Position numbers and translations under genes: made by a program | Notes under the pieces: generated by a model | Database searches by the model: none | What the model saw: the letters and a program-made list of their open reading frames with translations, nothing else | Told to the model about the DNA's origin: nothing | NCBI RefSeq assembly: GCF_900220965.1 | Contig: NZ_OBQC01000011.1 | Coordinates: 85,548 to 149,547, forward strand | Reading direction: 5' to 3' | From: Ureibacillus acetophenoni | GTDB taxonomy: Bacteria > Bacillota > Bacilli > Bacillales_A > Planococcaceae | DNA length: 64,000 bases | Part shown: positions 17,531 to 26,936 of the stretch, in pieces | How the letters are laid out: each line of letters begins with the position of its first letter | Position numbering within the stretch: position 1 is the first letter of the stretch

Positions 17531-18349
17531 ATGGATGGAAATGTAATCTTAGCTTTAGGTTTGACGTTATTTGCTGGATTGGCAACTGGAGTTGGAGCTT
17601 TAATAGCATTTTTCACGTCTAGAACAAATAAGAAATTTCTTTCAGTTGCACTAGGTTTTTCAGCAGGTGTTATGATTTATGTATCTTTAGTCGAGATTTT
17701 TGTTAAAGCAAAAGATTCATTAACAATCGCATTAGGAGACTCACTAGGCTATTGGATGACTATCGTTGGATTTTTTGGTGGGATGTTATTCATAGCATTG
17801 ATTGACAAATTTATTCCTAAAAGTAAAAATCCTCATGAAGTTAAAACCGTAGAAGACCTTCACGCAGCAGAAAAAAGTGCTACAACTATAGACCATGACA
17901 AACTAATGAAAATGGGTGTTTTTACTGCATTAGCTATAGGGATACACAATTTTCCAGAGGGTATTGCAACATTTATGGCTACTATTCAAGACCCGAATGT
18001 TGGTATTGCTATTGCTATTGCTGTAGCAATTCATAACATTCCTGAAGGGATAGCAGTAGCCATACCAATCTATTTTGCAACAGGAATACGAAAAAAGGCG
18101 TTTAAACTTTCATTTTTATCAGGCTTAGCTGAACCAGTTGGTGCTTTAATAGCCTATTTAATATTAATGCCGTTTTTAAATGATGTAATGTTTGGTGTTA
18201 TATTTGCAGCTGTAGCAGGAATTATGGTGTTTATATCATTAGATGAACTATTACCAGCAGCAAAAAAATATGACGAGACACATTTATCAATTTATGGTGT
18301 AGTAGCAGGTATGGCTGTCATGGCTATTAGTTTAGTTTTGTTAACATAA
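17531..18349 (+). CDS. zupT: ZIP-family metal transporter (ZupT-like)
   Basis: A 272-residue ZIP transporter with eight membrane helices. HNFPEGIATF (TM4) and HNIPEGIAVAIPIYFATG (TM5) are the metal-binding signature helices. A His-containing cytoplasmic loop lies between TM3 and TM4. ZupT-type proteins take up zinc and other divalent metals. GAGGAG lies 8 bp before the ATG at 17531. It is transcribed from its own promoter and ends in a large palindromic terminator shared with the converging thrB. The precise metal cannot be told. Confidence 0.9.
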   Translation: MDGNVILALGLTLFAGLATGVGALIAFFTSRTNKKFLSVALGFSAGVMIYVSLVEIFVKAKDSLTIALGDSLGYWMTIVGFFGGMLFIALIDKFIPKSKNPHEVKTVEDLHAAEKSATTIDHDKLMKMGVFTALAIGIHNFPEGIATFMATIQDPNVGIAIAIAVAIHNIPEGIAVAIPIYFATGIRKKAFKLSFLSGLAEPVGALIAYLILMPFLNDVMFGVIFAAVAGIMVFISLDELLPAAKKYDETHLSIYGVVAGMAVMAISLVLLT

Positions 18350-18354
18350 AGCGA

Positions 18355-18398
18355 AAAGGGTACCTCGTAAGGATTGCAATCCTTACGAGGTACCCTTT
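18355..18398. terminator. Bidirectional terminator, perfect 44-bp palindrome
   Basis: A flawless inverted repeat with 22-bp arms and no spacer (centre between 18376 and 18377), between the converging zupT-like and thrB genes. It is AT-flanked at both ends (AAAA left, TTTAATAATTATTTT right). It can stop transcription from both sides. Confidence 0.93.
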
Positions 18399-18403
18399 AA
18401 TAA

Positions 18404-19318
18404 TTATTTTGAAGTTACAGGAATCTCAGTAACATGAACACCTGTATGGTCTGCTTTAGTTAGAATAATTTTATGAGTTGGATATAACTCTTCCATTTTA
18501 CGAACGAACTGAACTCCAATATTATTAGGAATCATTGAGATCATTGTCGGGCCAGCCCCACTTAATGCTGTTCCATAAGCACCATTTTCTTTTGCTGCTT
18601 TTACTATCTCAAAATATTGAGGAATTAGCTGAGCCCGAAACGGTTCATGAAATAAATCCTTTTCCATGTAACGTCCAATTCGAACATAATCCTTGGCGAC
18701 AAGAGATGCTGCTAGCATATTGGCATTACTGCTTGCTAGTACCGAATAAGGTCGCTCAAAAACTTCAGGTAAAACTCCTCTAGCCTCAGAAGTCTTTAAC
18801 TCAACTTCTGGGATAAATACAACAAAGGATGCGTCTAAGTCAGTAATATGAATTGTATCGACAATTCCAGCCTTGTCCATTGCAGAAATTGTTAGTCCCC
18901 CCAAAACGGATGCAGTGGCATTATCAGGATGCCCTTCAAATTGGGAGGAAATATTACATTTATCTTGAACGCTTAAGTTTAAATTACATGCTAAATTAGC
19001 TACTTCAATACCAGCAACGATAGCAGCTGCGCTACTACCCAAACCTCGTGCAAAAGGTAGCTCACTTTCCATTTCAATACGGCATGGAGGCATTTGCTTA
19101 TTAAAACGAGCTGCGGTTTCATTAGCAATTTTAAAAATTAAGTGATCCTCTATTTTAAATGTTTTTGGAAGGTCAGAAGAAAGGTGGATTATTTCCCACT
19201 TATCCTGTAAAGTCACTGTTAAATTCAAATATAAAGATAAACTAAGTCCGATGGAGTCAAATCCAGGACCTAAGTTAGCAGTACTACCAGGAACAGTTAT
19301 TTGCCAACTTTTACTCAT
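18404..19318 (-). CDS. thrB: Homoserine kinase
   Basis: A 304-residue GHMP kinase. [22 protein letters not shown] at the start and the ATP-binding [18 protein letters not shown] around residue 88 are the family motifs; the C-terminal [13 protein letters not shown] is the third motif. It phosphorylates homoserine for threonine synthesis. Its ATG overlaps the thrC stop as ATGA, so it is the second gene of a thrC-thrB operon. The usual first gene, hom (homoserine dehydrogenase), is absent from this cluster. Confidence 0.95.
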   Translation of the reverse strand: MSKSWQITVPGSTANLGPGFDSIGLSLSLYLNLTVTLQDKWEIIHLSSDLPKTFKIEDHLIFKIANETAARFNKQMPPCRIEMESELPFARGLGSSAAAIVAGIEVANLACNLNLSVQDKCNISSQFEGHPDNATASVLGGLTISAMDKAGIVDTIHITDLDASFVVFIPEVELKTSEARGVLPEVFERPYSVLASSNANMLAASLVAKDYVRIGRYMEKDLFHEPFRAQLIPQYFEIVKAAKENGAYGTALSGAGPTMISMIPNNIGVQFVRKMEELYPTHKIILTKADHTGVHVTEIPVTSK

Positions 19319-20367
19319 AGAATTCCCTCAATATATTTACGAATTTCTTCTTCATCATTTTTTAAAGAGATTAAGTCAACAGTTGAAACTTTCATAGCTG
19401 TATCTGGATCTTTTAATCCGTTTCCAGTAAATACAGTTACAACACGGCTACCTTTCTCAATTTGGCCATTTTCAACAGATTTAATAACACCAGCTAATGA
19501 TGCAGCAGAACCTGGCTCTACGAAAATTCCCTCTGTACTTGCTATTAACTTGTAAGCAGCTAAAATTTCATCATCAGTTACAGAATCAATAATTCCCCCT
19601 GATTCATCGCGTGCAGCTTCTGCAAATTTCCAACTTGCAGGGTTACCGATACGAATTGCAGTAGCTACAGTTTCTGGTTCTGCTATAGGTTCACCTTTTA
19701 CGATAGCAGCAGCACCTTCTGCTTCAAAACCATACATTTTCGGAAGACCAGTATTTTTCGCTTCATTATATTCTTTAAAGCCCTTCCAGTAAGCTGTTAT
19801 ATTACCTGCGTTACCAACAGGAATACATAGATAATCTGGAGCCGAACCTAAACTATCGACGATTTCAAAAGCAGCTGTCTTTTGTCCTTCAATTCGATAT
19901 GGGTTAACAGAGTTTACAAGCTTTACAGGAGTTGTTTCACTTACCTCTCGAACAATTCTTAACGCATCATCAAAGTTTCCGTCAATCTCAATGATTTTTG
20001 CACCATACATACATGCCTGTGCTAATTTACCTAACGCAACTTTTCCTTTTGGGATTACGACAATTGATCCAATACCAGCACGTGCGGCATAAGCACTTGC
20101 TGCAGCGGAAGTATTACCAGTAGATGCACAAATGACATATTTAGCACCTTCTTCAATTGCTTTTGCAACGGCAAAAACCATACCGCGATCTTTAAATGAG
20201 CCAGTTGGGTTTAACCCTTCATATTTACCATATAATTCGATACCTAATTTTTTTGAAAGATTCACAAGATGAATTAATGGAGTATTTCCTTCGTTTAAAG
20301 TTAAAGCTGGTGTTTGCTCAGTAACTGGTAAAAATTCTTTATATTCTTCAATTAGACCTTTCCACAT
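19315..20367 (-). CDS. thrC: Threonine synthase
   Basis: A PLP-dependent fold-II enzyme of 350 residues that turns O-phosphohomoserine into threonine. [11 protein letters not shown] contains the PLP lysine near residue 58, and [19 protein letters not shown] and [16 protein letters not shown] are the cofactor phosphate regions. The size fits the short class of threonine synthase. The ATG with first base 20367 is preceded by GGAG; a TTG two codons upstream is possible. It is the first gene of thrC-thrB, with a promoter about 60 bp upstream. Confidence 0.95.
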   Translation of the reverse strand: MWKGLIEEYKEFLPVTEQTPALTLNEGNTPLIHLVNLSKKLGIELYGKYEGLNPTGSFKDRGMVFAVAKAIEEGAKYVICASTGNTSAAASAYAARAGIGSIVVIPKGKVALGKLAQACMYGAKIIEIDGNFDDALRIVREVSETTPVKLVNSVNPYRIEGQKTAAFEIVDSLGSAPDYLCIPVGNAGNITAYWKGFKEYNEAKNTGLPKMYGFEAEGAAAIVKGEPIAEPETVATAIRIGNPASWKFAEAARDESGGIIDSVTDDEILAAYKLIASTEGIFVEPGSAASLAGVIKSVENGQIEKGSRVVTVFTGNGLKDPDTAMKVSTVDLISLKNDEEEIRKYIEGIL

Positions 20368-20424
20368 ATACAAGTATCTCCTTTTGTTCTCACATGATGA
20401 ACATCTGTTTCTATATAAAAGACA

Positions 20425-20453
20425 TTTTACGCAAATATTCTGTACATTTCAAT
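20425..20453 (-). promoter_or_regulatory. Sigma-A promoter of thrCB
   Basis: On the minus strand TTGAAA (complement of 20448-20453), a 17-bp spacer and TAAAAT (complement of 20425-20430). I see no T-box or other leader between it and thrC. Confidence 0.6.
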
Positions 20454-20569
20454 AGAATTTGATAAATTGAACAATCTAATAATAATAATGAAATTTTTAT
20501 TGAAACATTATAGGAAAAGAGTTATTCTAATTTTGGTAAATACATGTGTAAAGACAGGTGGAAAAACGT

Positions 20570-21817
20570 ATGAGTAACATATTGACAAGTTCTTCTTCTT
20601 CAAATACAAAGCCCATTTCAAGAAACAAATTATTAGGTGTTGCTGGAGTTGGGTGGATGTTCGATGCAATGGACGTTGCATTATTATCTTTCGTCATTGC
20701 TGCATTAGCTGCTGATTGGGGGTTAAGTTCTAGCCAAATGGGCTGGATTGGAAGTATCAACTCCATAGGTATGATGGTAGGTGCAATTATATTTGGCGTA
20801 TTTGCCGATAAAGTAGGGCGTAAAACAATATTTATATGGACTCTTGTACTTTTTTCTGTAGCAAGTGGATTGTCCGCACTAACGACTACCTTTGTTATGT
20901 TTTTAGTATTACGATTCTTTGTAGGTATGGGATTAGGTGGAGAACTCCCTGTCGCATCTACTTTAGTTTCTGAAAGTGTACCAGCAAAAGAGCGAGGTCG
21001 TGTAGTTGTCTTATTAGAGAGTTTCTGGGCTGGGGGATGGTTAATAGGAGCGATCATTTCTTATTTTGTTATCCCAGCTGAATTTTGGCCGATTGAAGGT
21101 TGGCGTGTTGCGTTAATATTAACAGCGCTTCCAGCATTCTATGCAATTTTTATTCGACTACATCTACCAGATTCTCCCCAATTTACTGCAAGACCGGAGG
21201 CAAAAAAACGTAGTGTATTAAAAAATATTGCAGGAATATGGGAGAAGAAATATGCAAGGGCTACATTAACACTTTGGATTGTTTGGTTTGTTGTCGTATT
21301 TTCTTATTATGGAATGTTTTTATGGCTTCCAAGTGTAATGGTTGGAAAAGGGTTCAGCTTAATTTCTAGTTTCGGTTATGTTGTAATCATGACATTAGCA
21401 CAGCTCCCTGGTTATTTTACCGCAGCTTGGCTAATTGAAAGAGCTGGGAGAAAGTTTGTTATAGCTACGTATTTACTAGGTACAGCAGGTAGTGCATTCG
21501 TATTTGGAAATGCGGAATCAATAGAAGTATTATTAATTTCGGGTATTTTGTTATCATTCTTTAACTTAGGTGCTTGGGGTGCATTATATGCTTATACACC
21601 AGAACAGTATCCTTTAGTCATCCGTGGTACTGGAGCTGGAATGGCTGCAGCAGTTGGTCGAGTTGGTGGTATTTTCGGACCACTATTAGTTGGTAATTTA
21701 CTGGCTACGGGAGTAGATATAGGATTTATATTTGGTATATTCTGTGTATCGATCGTCATTGGAGTGGTGGCAGTTATATTTTTAGGTAAGGAAACAAAGC
21801 AAGTTGAATTAGAGTAA
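20570..21817 (+). CDS. niaP: MFS transporter, nicotinate importer NiaP-like
   Basis: A 415-residue major facilitator protein with 12 predicted helices. GVFADKVGRKTIF is the MFS loop-2 motif. Long stretches agree with B. subtilis YceI/NiaP as I recall it, for example LLGVAGVGWMFDAMDV, LGGELPVASTLVSE and NLGAWGALYAYTPEQYP. NiaP imports nicotinate. A Ser-rich N-terminal tail of about 12 residues is extra. The ATG at 20570 follows AGGTGG; a GTG four codons upstream is possible. It is divergent from thrCB. No NadR/NiaR-type operator was recognised by eye. Confidence 0.85.
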   Translation: MSNILTSSSSSNTKPISRNKLLGVAGVGWMFDAMDVALLSFVIAALAADWGLSSSQMGWIGSINSIGMMVGAIIFGVFADKVGRKTIFIWTLVLFSVASGLSALTTTFVMFLVLRFFVGMGLGGELPVASTLVSESVPAKERGRVVVLLESFWAGGWLIGAIISYFVIPAEFWPIEGWRVALILTALPAFYAIFIRLHLPDSPQFTARPEAKKRSVLKNIAGIWEKKYARATLTLWIVWFVVVFSYYGMFLWLPSVMVGKGFSLISSFGYVVIMTLAQLPGYFTAAWLIERAGRKFVIATYLLGTAGSAFVFGNAESIEVLLISGILLSFFNLGAWGALYAYTPEQYPLVIRGTGAGMAAAVGRVGGIFGPLLVGNLLATGVDIGFIFGIFCVSIVIGVVAVIFLGKETKQVELE

Positions 21818-21826
21818 TGGAATTTG

Positions 21827-21867
21827 GGTGCAGAATGGTTATATGGATAACCTGATGCACCTTTTTT
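21827..21867 (+). terminator. Rho-independent terminator after niaP
   Basis: A two-part stem: GGTGCA / TGCACC outside, then TGGTTAT / ATAACC-type pairing inside, followed by TTTTTT. Confidence 0.88.
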
Positions 21868-22057
21868 GAACCTAAAAATACCAACTTATCTAATTATTAG
21901 ATAATATTCATCTAATTTTGACAAAAATATGACTTATGCCACATTTAAATATGAGATTTTTCAGAAAACTTGTTGTTTTTCAATTTTATTAATGTTAATC
22001 TTTCAATGAATATATTTTGTATACAATTAATTGCCTTGAAGGAGGTTGGAAGCTAAT

Positions 22058-22912
22058 ATGAATATACTTGAAAGAATACAAAAACGCTTTATTCGATTAT
22101 CGAGAAGTCAACGTAAAGTTGCTCAATTTGTTATTGATAATCCTAATTTAGTTGCAACTCATATAGCTTCCGAAGTTGGAAAGCTAATTGGTGTTAGTGA
22201 GTCAACTGTTATTCGTTTCTGCTATGCAATGGATTTAAGTGGCTTTAATGAATTACAGGAAGAAATAAAGAATGCACTAACGCAAGATGAGGATTCTGAA
22301 AATATCACCGAAGTATTCCCGAAAAAGATAGATAACACGATTAACGAAATGATGAATCGAGATGTTACATCTATTTTAAATACTTTAGAAATGGTTGATC
22401 CTATTGCATTTAACAAAACAATTAAATGTCTACACGAATCAGAGTTCATATATATACTTGGTTTTAGACAATCAACACCCACAGCTACTTATATGACGAG
22501 CATTTTAAAGAACTATCGGAAACATGTGAAGCAAATTCAACACGATATGGAAGATATCGTTCAACAACTAAGCAACATTGATAGTAAATCATTATTAATT
22601 ATTATTGGTGTAGATCACTTGTTTGAAGATGTTTTAACTGTTGCGAAGTTGGCAAGAAACAAAAATGCAAAAGTAGTTTCTATCACAAATTCATCACTTT
22701 CATCACTTGGTGATTACTCCAATGCAATGTTCGCTATATACCAACATAAACAAAACTCTTTGGAGACAAACACTTCACTTTGTTCGCTTATTCATGCCAT
22801 GATTGAAGGTATGATTGCACAAAATAAAAGACAATATAATGATTTCCAAAAAACAAGCGAACTAATTGAGAGTAACTTTACCTTTTCAGATTCAAGTTTA
22901 AAAACTAGTTAA
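22058..22912 (+). CDS. MurR/RpiR-family transcriptional regulator
   Basis: A 284-residue regulator. Residues 1-75 form the RpiR helix-turn-helix domain (SRSQRKVAQFVIDNPNLVATHIASEVGKLIGVSESTVIRFCYAM). Residues 110-250 form a SIS phosphosugar-binding domain (YILGFRQSTPTATYM, then LLIIIGVDHL). Such proteins control sugar-catabolic or amino-sugar genes next to them. Here no sugar genes are nearby, so the target is unknown. A perfect AGGAGG precedes the ATG at 22058. It is monocistronic with a strong terminator. Confidence 0.88.
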   Translation: MNILERIQKRFIRLSRSQRKVAQFVIDNPNLVATHIASEVGKLIGVSESTVIRFCYAMDLSGFNELQEEIKNALTQDEDSENITEVFPKKIDNTINEMMNRDVTSILNTLEMVDPIAFNKTIKCLHESEFIYILGFRQSTPTATYMTSILKNYRKHVKQIQHDMEDIVQQLSNIDSKSLLIIIGVDHLFEDVLTVAKLARNKNAKVVSITNSSLSSLGDYSNAMFAIYQHKQNSLETNTSLCSLIHAMIEGMIAQNKRQYNDFQKTSELIESNFTFSDSSLKTS

Positions 22913-22920
22913 GTAAGTAT

Positions 22921-22960
22921 AAAAAGCGAATTCGTTTCTATTAAACGAATTTGCTTTTTT
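22921..22960 (+). terminator. Rho-independent terminator after the RpiR gene
   Basis: An AAAAAGCGAATTCGTTT arm pairs with AAACGAATTTGCTTTTT (one mismatch) around a CTATT loop, with a T-run. Confidence 0.92.
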
Positions 22961-23083
22961 ATGTACCGTACCGTAAATTTACACATTGAGAGATGCATAC
23001 ATAGGTTCTGTTTTTCAAATCTATAAACAGTATGATAAAATTATTTCGAATAAGAAACATCTATTTAGGAGGCACTATATCTA

Positions 23084-24010
23084 ATGAGCAAAGTATTAGT
23101 TTTCGGACATAAAAATCCTGATACAGATACAATTACATCAGCAATTACTTATGCGTATTTAAAACAACAGCTAGGTGCTGATGTTGAAGCTGTACGATTA
23201 GGAGAAATCAATAACGAAACAAAGTATGCTTTAGAAAAATTCGGTTTTGAAACACCACGATCAATTGATAATGTTGCAACTGAAACGGATCAGGTTATTT
23301 TAGTTGACCACAACGAACGTCAGCAATCTGCTAATGGAATTGAAGATGTGAAAGTTATTGAAGTTATCGATCACCACCGCATTGCTAACTTTGAAACTTC
23401 TGATCCATTATATTTCCGTGCTGAACCTGTTGGTTGTACGGCAACTATTTTAAATAAAATTTTCAAAGAAAATAATGTTGAGATTCCTGCAAACATTGCA
23501 GGGTTAATGTTGTCTGCAATTGTATCTGATACATTATTATTTAAATCTCCAACTTGCACAGAACAAGACGTTCAAGCGGGTAAACAGTTAGCAGAGATAG
23601 CTGGTGTGAATTTAGAAGAATATGGACTTGCTATGTTAAAAGCTGGTGCCGACCTATCTGATAAATCATTAGAAGATTTACTATCTTTAGACGCTAAAGA
23701 ATTTACATTTGGTAATGTGAAATCAATTGTTGCACAAGTAAATGCAGTTGACGTAAACGATGTATTAAGTCGCAAAGATGAATTAGTTAATTTGTTAAAT
23801 AAGTATAATGAAGAAAACGGATTAGATTTATATTTCTTCATTGTTACTGATATTTTAAATAACGATTCAGTGGCTGTAGTAGTTGGAAGCGCTGCTGAAG
23901 GAGCTGCAAAAGCATTTGACAAAGTATTAAATGAAAACGAGATAGACCTACCAGGCGTAGTGTCTCGTAAAAAACAAGTCGTTCCAGTACTAACAGATGG
24001 CTTAAGCTAA
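23084..24010 (+). CDS. ppaC: Manganese-dependent inorganic pyrophosphatase (family II)
   Basis: A 308-residue DHH-superfamily enzyme. GHKNPDTD near residue 8, VDHNE near 73 and VIDHHRI near 96 hold the metal-binding His and Asp residues, and the C-terminal [10 protein letters not shown] is the substrate-binding motif of family II. It hydrolyses pyrophosphate in the cytoplasm and needs Mn2+. AGGAGG lies before the ATG. It is monocistronic. Identification is secure. Confidence 0.96.
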   Translation: MSKVLVFGHKNPDTDTITSAITYAYLKQQLGADVEAVRLGEINNETKYALEKFGFETPRSIDNVATETDQVILVDHNERQQSANGIEDVKVIEVIDHHRIANFETSDPLYFRAEPVGCTATILNKIFKENNVEIPANIAGLMLSAIVSDTLLFKSPTCTEQDVQAGKQLAEIAGVNLEEYGLAMLKAGADLSDKSLEDLLSLDAKEFTFGNVKSIVAQVNAVDVNDVLSRKDELVNLLNKYNEENGLDLYFFIVTDILNNDSVAVVVGSAAEGAAKAFDKVLNENEIDLPGVVSRKKQVVPVLTDGLS

Positions 24011-24014
24011 GAGA

Positions 24015-24055
24015 AAAACGCAGACCCCGAGTTTTCGAGTCTGCGTTATATTTTA
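24015..24055. terminator. Terminator between ppaC and the converging oxidoreductase gene
   Basis: A 9-bp stem, AACGCAGAC / GTCTGCGTT, with a short CGA/TCG inner pairing, followed by TATATTTTAT. The facing gene ends inside this element, so it may act both ways. Confidence 0.85.
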
Positions 24056-25432
24056 TAATGTTAGATCTAATGGATAGACAGCAGGTCCTTCTATAACATT
24101 TCCAAACTTGTCAAATCGAGATCCGTGACATGGACAGTCCCAAGTTTCGTCACCATCATTCCAACGTGTTTTACATCCTAAATGAGTACATTTCGGAGCA
24201 TCCATACGTGTCATATAGCCATCAGCTAAATTTGCAACTGTAAAACCAATCATATTTAGCATTCTTAACATCGTTTTACCGAATTGATTTCGTGATGGAT
24301 GATAAATATCTGCTGCAGGATGTTTTTCCTTTAAGATTGTACTTGAAATAATTTCACCTGCAACTAAAGAATTTGACAGACCCCATTTTCGATATCCAGT
24401 TGCAATATAGACATTTGATTCATTATCTGTAATAGGACCAACATATGGAAGTGAATCTGCAGTATCCGGATCTTGGGCACTCCAAAGGTATTCGGGTTTT
24501 GATAAGTCGAATTTTGACATTACTTCATTTTGTAATACCTCATAATAGGAATGTGTACCCTCAATAGTACCTGCTTTATGGGAACTACCACCATAAACAA
24601 AGTAAGGTTGATTATTAATTAGTGCGGTACGTATTGTTCTAGAAGGTGTGTCAACCGATAAATATTGACCTTTAAGCAATTCTGATGTTTTTGTTGCTGT
24701 TAAATAGGACCTTTCTACAGATAGTTTGGCTACTTGAAGTCCTTTAATTGCTTCTATTGGATAATGGGTAGCTAATACAAGATGGTTGAATGATACATGT
24801 AGTTCATCGTCTATATAAACCTTCTTCTCATCTATTACAACTTTAGTTACACGAGAATCTACATAAAGATTCGCTCCCTCCTTCATGGCCAACTTAGCAT
24901 AATGGAGTGCAAAGTTAGTTGGATGAATTTGTGCAGTATTTGGGAGTTTAAGGCTAGAAAGTACTTCAAATGGTAATTCTGTTTCTAATGTTTCATAGCC
25001 TGGGATTTGAAGTTTTTTGTATGCTTCAATCTCATCATCTAATGATTTTTTCCCTTGCTCAGTTGTTGCGAACAAATATGAGGCAGCTTTTTGATAGACA
25101 TCAATAGATAAATTTTGAAGCGCAGATTCAATAGCATTTACATTAGCTTCATAGTAAGTACGAACTTCATCTTCTGAAAATGACTTTAATAGTTTTGCAT
25201 AAATTGCATCATGCTGAGGTGTTAGCTTTCCTGTAGAATGACCAGTAGTTGCAATACCTATAGATGAATTACCTTCAAGTAATACAACATTGACTCCTTT
25301 TTTGGCTAAAAGGTACGCAGTGTAAATACCTGTTAAACCTCCACCAACTATACAAACATCGCAATTTAATGAATTGGATAATTTATTTACGGATAATTTT
25401 TCAATTCCTGCTAACCATAGTGAATTTTGCAT
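24053..25432 (-). CDS. FAD-dependent oxidoreductase with C-terminal Rieske domain (YhfW-like)
   Basis: A 459-residue fusion. The N-terminal DAO-type flavoprotein has the dinucleotide motif VCIVGGGLTGIYTAYLLAKKG near residue 28. The last about 60 residues are a Rieske [2Fe-2S] domain with both ligand pairs, CTHLGC and CPCHG. It resembles B. subtilis YhfW, whose substrate is unknown. GGAGG stands 6 bp before the ATG with first base 25432; the frame runs 41 codons further upstream through non-coding AT-rich DNA. It is transcribed alone, divergent from a DsbA-like gene. Confidence 0.9.
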   Translation of the reverse strand: MQNSLWLAGIEKLSVNKLSNSLNCDVCIVGGGLTGIYTAYLLAKKGVNVVLLEGNSSIGIATTGHSTGKLTPQHDAIYAKLLKSFSEDEVRTYYEANVNAIESALQNLSIDVYQKAASYLFATTEQGKKSLDDEIEAYKKLQIPGYETLETELPFEVLSSLKLPNTAQIHPTNFALHYAKLAMKEGANLYVDSRVTKVVIDEKKVYIDDELHVSFNHLVLATHYPIEAIKGLQVAKLSVERSYLTATKTSELLKGQYLSVDTPSRTIRTALINNQPYFVYGGSSHKAGTIEGTHSYYEVLQNEVMSKFDLSKPEYLWSAQDPDTADSLPYVGPITDNESNVYIATGYRKWGLSNSLVAGEIISSTILKEKHPAADIYHPSRNQFGKTMLRMLNMIGFTVANLADGYMTRMDAPKCTHLGCKTRWNDGDETWDCPCHGSRFDKFGNVIEGPAVYPLDLTL

Positions 25433-25628
25433 AAAAACCTCCAAGGTTGTAGTTTTATACAAGTATCGGTAAAAGTTGTAGACATTATTCAACTTTATAC
25501 AGCATTGTTTTTGTACTGAAAAAATTAATATATCTATAAAATTACATAGGCGCATATGAAATAATGAGCAGTTTGATTGAACAATAGAATTTTGATTCGT
25601 ACAATGAGGAAAAAAGGGGGAAGAAACA

Positions 25629-26291
25629 ATGACAATTAAAGTTGAAGTATGGTCAGATTACGTATGTCCATTTTGTTATATTGGTAAAAGACAGCTTGAA
25701 AAGGCGATAAAAGATACAGGATATGAAGGTCAAATAGAAGTAGAATATAAAAGTTTTCTATTAGATCCTACAACACCTATAGATGCTGAGGAACCGGTTA
25801 TTTCTTCCCTAGCGAAAAAGTATCGGGTGTCAGAAGAAGAAGCGAAAAATATGACTAACAACGTAGCACTACGAGCAAAAGAGGTTGGACTAAACTACGA
25901 CTTTGACAAAATGAAAACAGCTAACACAGTTGCTGCTCATCGTTTAGCGAAGTGGGCAGAAACTAAAGGAAAAGGTCACGAAATGAGTGAGCGATTATTA
26001 CAAGCGTATTTCCTTGAAGGCGAAGCAATTGGAAAAGGCGAAGTGTTATTAAAGCTGGTTGATGAGATTGGCCTTGACACGGAAGAAGCAAAACTTATTG
26101 TGAATGGCAATGAATATAATGAAGATGTCGAAAAGGATATTTATGCTGCACAGCAATTAGGCGTGCGCGGAGTACCTTTCTTCGTATTTGATAATAAATA
26201 CGGAATTTCAGGTGCACAACCTCAAGGGTTATTTGAACAAACAATTGAGAAAGTTGCAAATGAAGCTGGTTTAAAACCAACCGATAAATAG
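25629..26291 (+). CDS. DsbA-family thiol oxidoreductase (FrnE-like)
   Basis: A 220-residue thioredoxin-fold protein without a signal peptide, so probably cytoplasmic. The active site is CPFC in WSDYVCPFCYIGKRQLEKA near residue 14. A helical insertion carries TVAAHRLAKWAETKG. The cis-Pro loop is RGVPFFVFDNKYGISGAQ near residue 180, and the GISGAQ that follows it is typical of FrnE/YwbO proteins. These are linked to disulfide or polyketide chemistry and stress survival. AAAGGGGGAAG lies just before the ATG. A redox-type HxlR regulator is encoded 260 bp downstream. Confidence 0.88.
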   Translation: MTIKVEVWSDYVCPFCYIGKRQLEKAIKDTGYEGQIEVEYKSFLLDPTTPIDAEEPVISSLAKKYRVSEEEAKNMTNNVALRAKEVGLNYDFDKMKTANTVAAHRLAKWAETKGKGHEMSERLLQAYFLEGEAIGKGEVLLKLVDEIGLDTEEAKLIVNGNEYNEDVEKDIYAAQQLGVRGVPFFVFDNKYGISGAQPQGLFEQTIEKVANEAGLKPTDK

Positions 26292-26360
26292 TTGTTTATT
26301 CCTATAAATTTGTGCGAATGACCAATGCCTTAATAATTGCATATAATAATTTATCTTTAG

Positions 26361-26391
26361 AATCCCCCATGAGTAAAATCAAGGGGGATTT
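26361..26391 (+). terminator. Rho-independent terminator after the FrnE-like gene
   Basis: An 8-bp stem, AATCCCCC / GGGGGATT, about 70 bp past the stop. The T-run is short. Confidence 0.7.
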
Positions 26392-26460
26392 ACATTTACG
26401 TAAAACTTGGTGAAAACAATTAGCTATTTTAGGTTATAATAATTAAAATAATTAAATAGT

Positions 26461-26505
26461 TACTTTTCGTAAGTAGATAATAAATGATACACTAATAATA
26501 TTAGT
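26461..26505 (+). promoter_or_regulatory. Candidate YodB/CatR-type operators before the HxlR gene
   Basis: TACTTTTCGTAAGTA (26461-26475) fits the TACT-N7-AGTA pattern I recall for the B. subtilis YodB/CatR operator. A perfect 7-1-7 palindrome, ACTAATAATATTAGT, follows at 26491-26505. Both lie 50-90 bp above the regulator's start codon, where self-repression would act. Confidence 0.6.
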
Positions 26506-26552
26506 TAAGTAAAAGGGCATTAAGATACAACATTGGAACAGAGGTGTTTCTT

Positions 26553-26861
26553 TTGAAGGAAATTTGCATATGTCCCCGTCTATCCAAGGCAATGGACCTA
26601 TTAGGGAAACGGTGGACAACATTAATTTTATATCAGCTACTGGAGGGCCCGCAGAGATTTAATGAAATTGAGTCTGCATTACCAATTAGTGGTCGGTTAT
26701 TGTCTGAACGTTTGAAAGAATTGGAAAAGGAAGGGATTGTCGAGAGGGCAGTGTATTCAGAAGTGCCTGTTCGAGTCGAATACTCATTGACTGAAAAGGG
26801 TCTTGCACTTGAAGGAGCAATTCGAGAAGTCGAAAAATGGTCAAAAATATGGATAAATTAG
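26553..26861 (+). CDS. HxlR-family transcriptional regulator (YodB/CatR-like)
   Basis: A 102-residue winged-helix repressor. MDLLGKRWTTLILYQLLEGPQRFNEIE and the recognition part ISGRLLSERLKELEKEGIVERAV are the HxlR core. The N-terminus CICPRL places a Cys at residue 7, where YodB has its redox-active Cys-6, which senses quinones, diamide and other electrophiles. An extra Cys at residue 5 is unusual. The start is a TTG at 26553, 6 bp after GAGGTG. Likely autoregulated by the palindromes upstream. The ligand is inferred. Confidence 0.85.
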   Translation: MKEICICPRLSKAMDLLGKRWTTLILYQLLEGPQRFNEIESALPISGRLLSERLKELEKEGIVERAVYSEVPVRVEYSLTEKGLALEGAIREVEKWSKIWIN

Positions 26862-26936
26862 TGAGTATAGCCACTTGCCAAAAAGCTTTCAATTTCCCAT
26901 ACTAAGTATGATGTTGATTTAGAAAGGGTTTAATTT

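Noticed and set aside
20374..20569. T-box or other leader before thrC
   Set aside because: The distance from promoter to gene is too short and no T-box sequence is present.
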